From contig NZ_MZGT01000032.1 in assembly GCF_002029255.1 (NCBI RefSeq), forward strand, positions 1 to 60,276: a stretch of DNA of 60,276 nt, read 5' to 3'. The notes beneath the pieces were generated by a model. The model saw nothing but the letters and a program-made list of their open reading frames with translations. It had not been told where the DNA came from and did not search any database. Position numbers and translations under genes: made by a program. The stretch is from Clostridium chromiireducens. GTDB taxonomy: Bacteria > Bacillota > Clostridia > Clostridiales > Clostridiaceae. Shown one piece after another: positions 52,747-60,276 of the stretch; position 1 is the first letter of the stretch, and every line of letters starts with the position of its first letter.

Positions 52747-52976
52747 TAGACTAAGCGTATGTAAACCGAAATCAGATACATTGTTCTTCCATAGGACTAA
52801 TGAAAATTTCGTTGTAAGTTTCTAAATGGCAGGTTGCACCCATCTTTGCTTGCTCCGAATATTCATTCGGACAAGCAAAGATGGAACAACCTGCCATTAA
52901 GAAACTTAATTAACTTATTTTCATATGCCTATTTCAGAAAAATGTATCTGATTTCTAGGTGGATGTACGCTTAAGT
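52747..52976 (+). repeat. Long-hairpin repeat family, copy F
   Basis: About 230 bp, beginning 14 nt after the scfB stop. Arms AAGCGTA/TACGCTT, GAAATCAGATACAT/ATGTATCTGATTTC and AAGTTTCT/AGAAACTT. The core GTTGCACC (52833-52840) faces GGAACAAC (52883-52890) in AATGGCAGGTTG/CAACCTGCCATT, and the apical stem is CATCTTTGCTTG/CAAGCAAAGATG. It shares AGGACTA.TGAAAATTTCG with copies A and C. From 52977 to 53260 I see nothing more than the next gene's ribosome binding site. Confidence 0.88.
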
Positions 52977-53260
52977 TTGTATAGATGTAATATGAATTTT
53001 AATCAGATAAATATTTAAGATCATCATATATTAAAATAGAAAATTCATTTATCAGTTAATAAATATACAAATATAGATTGAAAATTTAGTTGAGTGTTTT
53101 TTGCGCGTAAGTATTATGGAAATTATGTTGAAAATTCATGATGTAAAAATAGAAAATACTAATTTTATATTTTATAATCATATTTAGTGTATGATAAATG
53201 AAATAGTTATTTTATTAAAGCATGTTACTATCAATTGAAATATGCAAGGAGAAATATTGA

Positions 53261-54502
53261 TTGGAAGAGTATATTTTTGAGAATAATTTAAAGTTGATAT
53301 ATAAGAATACAGATTCTGAACTTACATCAATTTGTATATCCTTAAATGCAGGTGCTGGAGTTGAGACAGAGAAATATGGGATTGCTCATGCAACTGAACA
53401 TATGGTATACAAGGGAACTAAAAATAGAACTGAAAAAGATATTAATGAAGAATTAAGCAATCTTTTTGGATTTAATAATGCAATGACTAATTACCCTTAT
53501 GTAATATATTATGGAACTTTGCTAAAAGATGATTTAGAAAAAGGTGTAGAACTATTAAGTGATATAATTTGTAATCCTAGCTTTAATGAAAACGGATTTA
53601 GAGAAGAAATGGATGTAATTAAAGAAGAGCTTTACGAATGGGACGAAGAATTAGAACAATATTGCGAGGATAAGTTGTTTTTTAATTGTTTTAGGGATAG
53701 AAGAATAAAGTATCCTATTATAGGCACAAAGGTTAGTCTGGAAAATATAACAATGGAGGATATAAAGAAGTTTTATAATAAATATTATTTCCCGGAAAAT
53801 ACATCTATTGTTATTATATCATCAAAGGCATTTGAGCAAGTTAAAGATATTATATGTAGTTATTTCGGAAATTGGGAGAAGTCTTGTTATCAAAAAATAA
53901 ATAACGAAGAAGTGAATACTGAAAGTATTGAATATGAAAAGCCAAAAGTGCAGATATTTAACAATAAAAGAACTGGCATAAAGTCGTGTAAAATTGAGAT
54001 GCTATGTCCTATAGATGGTTTAAGTAACAAAGAAATTAAATGTCTGAGAATTTTTAATCAATATTTTGGAGATGGTGTTAATTCAATTCTTTATGATACT
54101 TTAAGAACTCAAAATGGATTAATATATGATGTGATTACTAAAATTGCACATGAAAGTTATATAAAGCTATATAAAATTACTTTTAGCACTTCAAAGGAGA
54201 ATGTAAGTAAATCAATATCTTTAATCAAGGAGTGCATAAGGAATTTAAAATTGCTGAAATTAGGCGTCAATACGGATGAATTAGGAAAGCTGATTAAAAA
54301 CTTTAAATTAAAAAGGTTATTTAGAGAAGAACAAAGTATAGTTTTAGCAAAGGAACTAGCAACTTATGATTCAATGTTTGGAAATTATAAAATATACACT
54401 GATGAGGTTGAAGAATTAGAAAAGTTAACTGTTAATGATATTTTTGAAGTAGGTACAAAAGTATTAGAAAAGCTGACAATACAAATAATTGAGACGGAAT
54501 AG
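53261..54502 (+). CDS. M16 family zinc metallopeptidase
   Basis: 413 residues, two M16 halves. The inverted zinc motif H-A-T-E-H is at 43-47, with the third ligand probably Glu122 or Glu123 in VIKEELYEWDEE, so it should be active. The second half (about 230-410) has the R/Y-type substrate contact region (YDTLRTQNGLIYDV). No signal peptide; cytosolic. TTG start behind AAGGAGA (53246-53252). It lies 530 bp after scfB and 13 bp before a threonine aldolase-like gene. It could process the SCIFF peptide, but that is only positional inference. Confidence 0.9.
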   Translation: MEEYIFENNLKLIYKNTDSELTSICISLNAGAGVETEKYGIAHATEHMVYKGTKNRTEKDINEELSNLFGFNNAMTNYPYVIYYGTLLKDDLEKGVELLSDIICNPSFNENGFREEMDVIKEELYEWDEELEQYCEDKLFFNCFRDRRIKYPIIGTKVSLENITMEDIKKFYNKYYFPENTSIVIISSKAFEQVKDIICSYFGNWEKSCYQKINNEEVNTESIEYEKPKVQIFNNKRTGIKSCKIEMLCPIDGLSNKEIKCLRIFNQYFGDGVNSILYDTLRTQNGLIYDVITKIAHESYIKLYKITFSTSKENVSKSISLIKECIRNLKLLKLGVNTDELGKLIKNFKLKRLFREEQSIVLAKELATYDSMFGNYKIYTDEVEELEKLTVNDIFEVGTKVLEKLTIQIIETE

Positions 54503-54515
54503 ATGGAGGTAAGAT

Positions 54516-55538
54516 ATGTATAGTTTTAAAAATGATTATAGTGAAGGTGCACACGAAAGAATATTAAATGCATTAATTAAAACAAACTACGAGCAAACAG
54601 ATGGATATAGCACAGATGAATACACAGAAAATGCTAAAGCATTATTAAAAAAGAAAATGTGCAGAGAAGATGCAGATATTCACTTGTTAGTAGGTGGAAC
54701 ACAAGTGAATCTTACTGCGATATCAGCTTTTTTAAGACCACATCAAGCAGCGATAGGAGCTGATACAAGTCATATTAACTGTCACGAAACTGGAGCAATT
54801 GAGGCAACTGGACATAAAGTTATTACAACAAAAACTGATGATGGAAAGCTTACTAAGGAATTAATTCAAAGAGTATTAGATTCTCATGAAAGTGAACATA
54901 TGGTTCAACCTAAATTAGTGTATATATCAAATTCTACAGAATTAGGAACATTATATACAAAATCAGAGTTAGTTGAGTTACATAGATGCTGCACAGAAAA
55001 TAACTTATTATTATTCTTAGATGGTGCACGTCTTGGATCTGCTCTTGTATCTGAAGAAAATGATTTGACTTTAGAAGATATAGCTAATTTAACTGATGCT
55101 TTTTATATTGGGGGAACAAAAAATGGTGCTCTTTTTGGAGAAGCACTTGTAATTTGTAACGATGCATTAAAAGAAGATTTTAGATACTACATAAAACAAA
55201 AAGGTGGATTACTTGCAAAAGGAAGACTACTTGGAATACAATTTGAAGAACTATTTAAAGATGATTTATATTTTGAGCTTGCAAGGCATGCTAATGAAAT
55301 GGCTATTCTTTTAAAAAATGCTTTAAGAGAAAAAGGATATAAATTTTTAACTAATTCGAGTACAAATCAACAGTTCCCTATTTTACCTAATAATGTTGTT
55401 AAAATGATAAGTGAGAAGTACTCATTTAATATTGAGAGAATAATTGATGAGGATACTACTGCAATTAGATTAGTTACATCTTGGGCAACAAAAAAAGAAA
55501 ATGTAATAGAATTTATAGAATACTTAAAATGTATTTAG
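54516..55538 (+). CDS. ltaE: Threonine aldolase / beta-eliminating lyase family enzyme
   Basis: 340 residues. Fold-type I PLP enzyme: HLLVGGTQVNLTAISAFLRP, HINCHETGAIEATGHKV, LVYISNSTELGTLYTKSEL, LFLDGARLGSAL with the PLP-contacting Asp, and the Schiff-base Lys in FYIGGTKNGALFGEALVI. This is the low-specificity L-threonine aldolase-like group that splits threonine or allothreonine to glycine and acetaldehyde. It is a divergent subgroup, so exact substrate is open. GGAGG precedes the ATG. Cotranscribed with the M16 gene. Confidence 0.88.
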   Translation: MYSFKNDYSEGAHERILNALIKTNYEQTDGYSTDEYTENAKALLKKKMCREDADIHLLVGGTQVNLTAISAFLRPHQAAIGADTSHINCHETGAIEATGHKVITTKTDDGKLTKELIQRVLDSHESEHMVQPKLVYISNSTELGTLYTKSELVELHRCCTENNLLLFLDGARLGSALVSEENDLTLEDIANLTDAFYIGGTKNGALFGEALVICNDALKEDFRYYIKQKGGLLAKGRLLGIQFEELFKDDLYFELARHANEMAILLKNALREKGYKFLTNSSTNQQFPILPNNVVKMISEKYSFNIERIIDEDTTAIRLVTSWATKKENVIEFIEYLKCI

Positions 55539-55566
55539 TGTTTGTTTAAATAAGGATATTATATAG

Positions 55567-55605
55567 AAAGCTTTGTATCATTTTAGCGGTGATATGAGGC
55601 TTTTT
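55567..55605 (+). terminator. Terminator after the threonine aldolase-like gene
   Basis: AAAGCTTTGTATCA (55567-55580) pairs along its whole length with TGATATGAGGCTTT (55590-55603) using three G-U pairs, and a short T tail follows. Confidence 0.7.
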
Positions 55606-55630
55606 AAGAATTTGGATGGGAGGGAAAGTT

Positions 55631-57085
55631 TTGAAAATACCACTGTTGGAGCAATTGCTAAAATACCATGATGAAAAAAATATGCCACTTTCTATGCCAG
55701 GAAATAAATCAGGTGCAGGTTTTTTAAACGATGAGCTAGGAGAACAATTTGTAGGCAGATTAGGTTTTTTAGATATAACTGAGGTAGAACCTTTAGATAA
55801 TTTACACTATCCAGAAGGAGTAATAAAAGAAGCGCAAGAATTATTAGCGAAAACCTATGGAGTGAAAAAGGCCTATTTCTTAGTAAATGGAAGCTCGTCA
55901 GGGAATATGGCAGCCATGTTCTCGGCATTTGATGAGGGGGATGAAGTTCTAGTTGAAAGGAATTGTCATAAGTCAATTTATAACGGGTTAATTATGAGGA
56001 AGTTAAAGGTTATATATATTGAGCCGGTTATAGATGAAAAAAATGGTGTGTTTTTACCTCCAGACAAGGAGAATATTTATAAGGCGCTATATAAATGCTT
56101 AAATCCTAAGGGTATAATTTTGACTTATCCTAATTATTTTGGAATTACCTATGATATTGATGAGATTGTAATAGATTTAAAATTAAAAGGAATGAAAGTT
56201 GTTATAGACTGTGCCCATGGAGCACATTTTGGTATAAATGACAGGTTGCCTAAGTCTATTGCTAAGCTAGTAGATTATACAATTTTAAGCGCCCATAAAA
56301 CCTTGCCAGCTTTGACCCAAGGGGCATATCTTTTGGCAAATGAGGAAAATGAGCAATTAGAATTTTATTTGAAGGCTTTTACAACAACATCACCTTCGTA
56401 TTTAATTATGGCATCCTTAGATTATGCTAGACATTATCTAGATAATTATGGTGAAAGAGAATATGAGGCGTTAATAAATAATGCTGAAAGATGGAAAGAA
56501 AAAATAAATAAATTAAATAAAGTACATATATTAAGCAAAAATGATTTAAATAGAGAGCATAGATATAAAATGATAAAAAAAGTTGAAGATCACTCCAAAG
56601 AATATGATATTGATTTGACTCGATATATATTAATTCTTCCTCAGGGATATAGCGGACATAAGCTCTTTGAATATTTAAGAAAAGAAAAGATACAAGCAGA
56701 AATGAGTTTTTCTAGAGGCGTTGTTTTAATTTTGTCTCCATTTAATAATGAAGAAGATTTTAAAACAATATATGGTAGTATTTTAAGGTTAGAGCTAAAT
56801 GATATTTGTGGAGAAAGTGAATCAAAGTATTCATCTGAAATTCCAGAAAAAGTTTTGGAGCCATATCAGGTATTCAAGTTAAGTGGTGAATGGATAGAAA
56901 TTGAAAAATGCGAGAATTGTATTGCCAAAGAAGCTATTATTCCATATCCACCTGGAATACCATTAGTGTGCTCTGGTGAAAGAATATCTGCAAGCTCCAT
57001 AAAAATAATAAAAGAATACATCATCAATAAGAAAACAATAATAGGAATCAAAAACGGAAAGACTCAGATTGTCAACTTGAAATAA
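55631..57085 (+). CDS. Orn/Lys/Arg decarboxylase-family PLP enzyme (SpeA/YaaO-like)
   Basis: 484 residues. The major domain has PLSMPGNKSG near the start, VNGSSSGNMAAMFSAFDEGDEVLVERNCHKS (in pieces), VVIDCAHGAHFG with the PLP-binding Asp and the Schiff-base Lys in ILSAHKTLPALTQGAYLL. A short C-terminal domain has PYPPGIPLVCSGE. This is the small SpeA/YaaO class making agmatine or cadaverine, rather than the large inducible decarboxylases. ATG 55616 lies before its own SD; GGGAGGG (55618-55624) better serves TTG 55631. Substrate is not decided by sequence. Confidence 0.87.
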   Translation: MKIPLLEQLLKYHDEKNMPLSMPGNKSGAGFLNDELGEQFVGRLGFLDITEVEPLDNLHYPEGVIKEAQELLAKTYGVKKAYFLVNGSSSGNMAAMFSAFDEGDEVLVERNCHKSIYNGLIMRKLKVIYIEPVIDEKNGVFLPPDKENIYKALYKCLNPKGIILTYPNYFGITYDIDEIVIDLKLKGMKVVIDCAHGAHFGINDRLPKSIAKLVDYTILSAHKTLPALTQGAYLLANEENEQLEFYLKAFTTTSPSYLIMASLDYARHYLDNYGEREYEALINNAERWKEKINKLNKVHILSKNDLNREHRYKMIKKVEDHSKEYDIDLTRYILILPQGYSGHKLFEYLRKEKIQAEMSFSRGVVLILSPFNNEEDFKTIYGSILRLELNDICGESESKYSSEIPEKVLEPYQVFKLSGEWIEIEKCENCIAKEAIIPYPPGIPLVCSGERISASSIKIIKEYIINKKTIIGIKNGKTQIVNLK

Positions 57086-57189
57086 AGAAAATTTATTATG
57101 TTGATATGGATTTTTATATTGTGTTAAAATATATCTATTTAGAATAATATATATTGTGATGCGATGAAGGAGGGATTGGAGATTATATT

Positions 57190-57489
57190 ATGGAGACAAA
57201 TGTTGTAACCAAACAAAAAGATAAGGTTAAAGTCAAGAAACCTAAAAATTATAAAGTTGTTATGTACAATGATGATTATACTACAATGGAGTTTGTTATT
57301 AATATATTAGTAAGTGTGTTTAATAAAAAGTTAATAGAGGCTGAGAAGATAATGCTGGATGTACATGAAAAAGGCAGGGGGGTAGCCGGAATATATAGCT
57401 ATGATATTGCAATAACGAAGGTTGGAACTGCAATGTCTATGGCTAAGGAACAAGGCTTTCCATTTAAGCTTACTGTGGAGGAGGCGTAA
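57190..57489 (+). CDS. clpS: ATP-dependent Clp protease adaptor ClpS
   Basis: 99 residues. The family core KNYKVVMYNDDYTTMEFVINIL (in pieces, about 19-40), the metal/N-degron pocket region and HEKGRGVAGIYSYDIAITKV are complete. ClpS delivers N-end rule substrates to ClpA. It overlaps nothing but lies 3 bp before clpA, whose SD (GGAGGCG) is in its last codons. A TTGATA/TAAAAT promoter-like pair lies at about 57101-57130. Confidence 0.95.
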   Translation: METNVVTKQKDKVKVKKPKNYKVVMYNDDYTTMEFVINILVSVFNKKLIEAEKIMLDVHEKGRGVAGIYSYDIAITKVGTAMSMAKEQGFPFKLTVEEA

Positions 57490-57492
57490 AAT

Positions 57493-59772
57493 ATGAAGAT
57501 TACTAATGAGGTTAATTTGATATTACTTAGAGCATATGAAGAAGCTAAAGAGAAGAATTGTGAGTACATTACTCCAGAGCATCTTCTATACGCAGCAACA
57601 TTTGATAAAAATGTTGAATATGCTATTAAAGAATGTGGCGGCAGTTTAGAAAGCTTAAGATATAACTTAAGTACTTATGTAAAGACATATATAAATAAAG
57701 TTGGGCAAGGAGAACCACAAGAAAGTATTGAATTTCAAAGAGTTATCCTATCAGCGAATGAACAAATTAGATATAGTGGTAAAGATGCTATAGACGTAGA
57801 TCATATATTATCAGCTATTTTTAATTTAGAAGATAGCTATGCTCGTTATTACCTAGAACAAGAGGGTGTTACAAAGAGAGATTTGCTATTTAGTTTATGC
57901 CATAGCATAGGAGGAGATAGTATTCATAACTCTTATGATGAATATATAGAAGATGATAGTCAGAAGAATATAGACGACTCTATAGAACCAATAGATCAAG
58001 AGAATTCCGCAAAGAGAAAAGAAGATGCTTTTCTTAATAAGTTTACAGTAGATCTTATTAAAAAAGTTACAGAGGAAAATAATGATCCATTAGTAGGAAG
58101 AGAAGATATTTTAGATAGAAGCATTCAAATTCTCTGTAGAAGAATAAAAAATAATCCTATCCATGTAGGAGAATCAGGCGTTGGTAAGACGGCTATTACT
58201 TTAGGGCTTGCAAAACTTATAAGTGAAAATAAAGTTCCAGAAAAATTAAAAGGAAGTTCGATGTTTTCTTTAGATATAGGGTCGGTGATTGCAGGAACTA
58301 AGTACAGGGGAGATTTTGAAGAAAGAATAAAGAGGATCCTTGATTTAATTGGGAAACAGGATAAACCCATAGTATATATCGATGAAATTCATAATATAGT
58401 TGGTGCTGGAGCATTAAATGGAGGAGCTCTAGATGCTTCAAACTTATTAAAACCTTATTTAACAGAGGGGAAGATTAGATTTATTGGAGCTACTACTTTT
58501 GATGAATATAAAAAGTTTTTTGAAAAGGATAAGGCGTTAAGCAGAAGGTTTCAAAAGATAGATGTTAAGGAACCATCTATTAGTGAAGCGATAGAGATAT
58601 TAAGTGGACTAAAGGGGACTTATGAAGAATACCATAATGTAACTTATACAGATGATGCAATAAGTGATGCCGTAACTCTAAGTGATAAGTACATTAATGA
58701 TAAATATCTGCCAGATAAGGCTGTAGATATTATAGATGAGGCAGGAGCGTTTGTGCGAATGCATAATGAAAATCTAGAAGAAAAGATCACGGTTGATAGT
58801 AAAATTATTGAGGAAATAATATCAAAGGTTTGCAGTATTCCAAAGCAGACAGTAGAAAGCAGTGAGATAAGTTCGCTAAAAAATCTTGAAGCTAACTTAA
58901 AAGAGAATATTTTTTCGCAAGATAAGGCTATTGAAGAAGTAGTTAGATGCATAAAGATGTCTAGATCAGGATTAAATGAAGAAGATAAGCCAGTAGCGTC
59001 TATGCTTTTTGTAGGACCAACTGGAGTAGGGAAAACCGAAATAGCGAGATGCCTTTCTAAAACTCTAGGCATAGAGCTAGTTAGATTTGACATGAGTGAA
59101 TATGCTGAAAAGCATGCGGCTTCAAAGCTTATAGGATCGCCTCCAGGATATGTAGGATATGAAGAAGGCGGATTACTTACTGATGCTATAAGAAAAACTC
59201 CCCATTGTGTTTTATTGCTAGATGAAATAGAAAAAGCACATGAAGATATTCTAAGTGTGTTACTTCAAGTTATGGATTATGCAACGCTTACTGATAATAA
59301 AGGTAGAAAAGCTGATTTTAAAAATGCTATTATAATAATGACTTCTAATGCTGGAGCAAGGAATATAGGCAAAAAACTTATAGGGTTTGGGGATAGAGAA
59401 GTTAAAGGTGAAGCAATAATGGAGGAAGTAAAGAAATTCTTTACTCCTGAGTTTAGAAATAGACTAGATAAAATAGTAGTATTTAATAGTATGAGTGATT
59501 TAATGGCAATTAATATTGCTAAAAAGCAACTTGATAATTTTAAAGCTAAATTAAAATCTAAAAATATTGAGATTGATTTTAGTGAAGAATGTATTACTTA
59601 TGTTGCTAAAGTAGGAACTTCACAAGAATTTGGTGCTAGAGAAGTTGTTAGAATTGTTAACTCTAAGATAAAGCCACTATTTGTTGATGAAATATTATTT
59701 GGAAAATTGAGTAATGGTGGAAATTGTGCTATTAATGTTATTAATGATGAGTTTAAGTTGGAAATTAAATAA
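57493..59772 (+). CDS. clpA: ATP-dependent Clp protease ATPase subunit ClpA
   Basis: 759 residues. N-domain (1-150) for ClpS binding, acidic linker (155-180), AAA+ D1 with GESGVGKT (about 226-233) and DEIHNIVGAGA, and D2 with GPTGVGKT (about 507-514), LLLDEIEKAH and the R-fingers. No long middle domain, so it is ClpA and not ClpB/ClpC. The clpP-contact loop region includes IGF-like G-F-G (LIGFGD, near 636). With ClpS it unfolds substrates for ClpP, which is not in this window. Confidence 0.95.
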   Translation: MKITNEVNLILLRAYEEAKEKNCEYITPEHLLYAATFDKNVEYAIKECGGSLESLRYNLSTYVKTYINKVGQGEPQESIEFQRVILSANEQIRYSGKDAIDVDHILSAIFNLEDSYARYYLEQEGVTKRDLLFSLCHSIGGDSIHNSYDEYIEDDSQKNIDDSIEPIDQENSAKRKEDAFLNKFTVDLIKKVTEENNDPLVGREDILDRSIQILCRRIKNNPIHVGESGVGKTAITLGLAKLISENKVPEKLKGSSMFSLDIGSVIAGTKYRGDFEERIKRILDLIGKQDKPIVYIDEIHNIVGAGALNGGALDASNLLKPYLTEGKIRFIGATTFDEYKKFFEKDKALSRRFQKIDVKEPSISEAIEILSGLKGTYEEYHNVTYTDDAISDAVTLSDKYINDKYLPDKAVDIIDEAGAFVRMHNENLEEKITVDSKIIEEIISKVCSIPKQTVESSEISSLKNLEANLKENIFSQDKAIEEVVRCIKMSRSGLNEEDKPVASMLFVGPTGVGKTEIARCLSKTLGIELVRFDMSEYAEKHAASKLIGSPPGYVGYEEGGLLTDAIRKTPHCVLLLDEIEKAHEDILSVLLQVMDYATLTDNKGRKADFKNAIIIMTSNAGARNIGKKLIGFGDREVKGEAIMEEVKKFFTPEFRNRLDKIVVFNSMSDLMAINIAKKQLDNFKAKLKSKNIEIDFSEECITYVAKVGTSQEFGAREVVRIVNSKIKPLFVDEILFGKLSNGGNCAINVINDEFKLEIK

Positions 59773-59780
59773 ATAAAGGA

Positions 59781-59826
59781 AAATATTAAGTATTAATACA
59801 TTTTATTAATATTTAATATTTTTTTG
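59781..59826 (+). terminator. Terminator after clpA
   Basis: AAATATTAAGTATTAA (59781-59796) pairs with TTAATATTTAATATTT (59806-59821, one G-U), followed by TTTT. Confidence 0.8.
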
Positions 59827-59940
59827 CTTCTTATCTCATAAAGCCCATAATAGATTTTAAATCACAATAGTATTGTTTTTTTGAATAAAAAATACAAATC
59901 AAGAAATAATAAATGTGAAAAGAAAATTTCGAAACTAGAA

Positions 59941-59979
59941 GAGGAGGTGAACTATTGTAAAGTTATTATAACTTTACAA
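59941..59979 (+). promoter_or_regulatory. Strong SD followed by perfect hairpin
   Basis: GAGGAGGTGA (59941-59950) is a near-perfect anti-16S match, but the next ATG is at 59992. Between them lies TTGTAAAGTTA (59955-59965), loop TTA, TAACTTTACAA (59969-59979). Folding the hairpin would bring the SD to within about 17 nt of the ATG. Confidence 0.55.
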
Positions 59980-59991
59980 TGGGACATTAGA

Positions 59992-60147
59992 ATGGAAGAC
60001 AAGAAATTAATATGTAAAGATTGCGGACAAGAATTTATTTTTACAGTAGGAGAACAAGAATTTTATAAAGAAAAAGGCTTTGAAAATGAGCCTGTAAGGT
60101 GTGCTGACTGTAGAAGATCTAGAAAGCAACAAAGCAATAGAAGATAA
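59992..60147 (+). CDS. Small zinc-ribbon protein
   Basis: 51 residues: MEDKKLICKDCGQEFIFTVG, then EQEFYKEKGFENEPVRCADC and a basic tail RRSRKQQSNRR. Two C-x-x-C pairs (Cys8/11 and Cys37/40 by position) make a probable zinc ribbon of the type common in Firmicutes. Function unknown; the basic tail suggests nucleic acid contact. The frame stays open upstream to TTG 59881, but the conserved part begins at this ATG. No good SD is adjacent; the strong one lies before a hairpin at 59955-59979. Confidence 0.82.
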   Translation: MEDKKLICKDCGQEFIFTVGEQEFYKEKGFENEPVRCADCRRSRKQQSNRR

Positions 60148-60166
60148 TTAATTCTATTGATGAAGT

Positions 60167-60205
60167 AAAGAGCCATAAAAAATAATATTTTATGGCTCTT
60201 TTTAT
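60167..60205 (+). terminator. Terminator after the zinc-ribbon gene
   Basis: AAAGAGCCATAAAA (60167-60180) pairs with TTTTATGGCTCTTT (60188-60201), then TTATT. The last 70 bases of the window hold no gene. Confidence 0.9.
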
Positions 60206-60276
60206 TATGCACATTTAAAAAATAATAAAGTGATACATTTTAGGCAAAATAATTAAAGAATAGATATATTATAGAG

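Noticed and set aside
1..60276. CRISPR arrays, tRNA/rRNA genes, insertion sequences with transposase, prophage
   Set aside because: No regularly spaced direct repeats, cloverleaf-type tRNA signatures, transposase, integrase or phage structural genes were recognised; the dispersed palindromes are not CRISPR repeats because they are long, unique in arms and far apart.

Overview
The window is one continuous stretch of a very AT-rich chromosome from an anaerobic, spore-forming Firmicute, most likely Clostridium sensu stricto, perhaps near the C. beijerinckii/C. butyricum group (inference from gene content and base composition). Supporting signs are strong GGAGG-type ribosome binding sites, TTG and GTG starts, a GerW/YtfJ sporulation gene, a SCIFF ranthipeptide locus, ferrous-iron transport, an AprAB-type sulfate assimilation route and PAS/GGDEF/HD-GYP proteins. 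I see no rRNA, tRNA, CRISPR array, prophage or transposase gene.

Layout: (1) 1-3335, Fur-boxed feoA-feoA-feoB with a small Cys-rich membrane protein. (2) 3336-13830, a sulfate uptake and activation region: two tandem sulfate-binding lipoproteins, each with its own promoter and a matching leader, then cysT-cysW-cysA, aprA-aprB and cysD-cysN. (3) 14378-19611, an AEC transporter, a DedA protein, a DUF2156/MprF-like protein, and an XRE-cupin regulator divergent from azlCD. (4) 19750-26822, a GlnK/GlnL-like two-component system followed by acetolactate synthase joined to a polar amino acid ABC transporter. (5) 26990-33962, a secreted protein of unknown function, two EamA exporters each beside a regulator (MocR, AraC), and a MerR/carboxymuconolactone-decarboxylase-like pair. 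(6) 33998-39513, a BceRS-BceAB-type antimicrobial peptide sensing and detoxification module with a BceR-type operator. (7) 39796-50198, two GGDEF/HD-GYP proteins, GerW, purine nucleoside phosphorylase, MerR-TipAS, a chemotaxis receptor and HtpG. (8) 51016-57085, the SCIFF precursor scfA (45 residues), its radical SAM maturase scfB, an M16 peptidase, a threonine aldolase-like enzyme and an Orn/Lys/Arg decarboxylase-like enzyme. (9) 57190-60203, clpS-clpA and a zinc-ribbon protein.

The most unusual signal is not a gene. Five long imperfect palindromes of about 230-280 bp (14091-14328, 31482-31764, 50204-50455, 50586-50822, 52747-52976) and one decayed half copy (31937-32006) form a dispersed family. 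Their stem sequences differ but stay paired, and they share a core in which GTTG-nn-CC faces GG-AA-CAAC with a persistent two-base mismatch. Three begin within about 16 nt of a stop codon, and three lie around the SCIFF locus. A separate 134-bp hairpin sits between scfA and scfB. A second candidate is the pair of leaders before the sulfate-binding protein genes, which keep the same nested helices with mostly different sequence.
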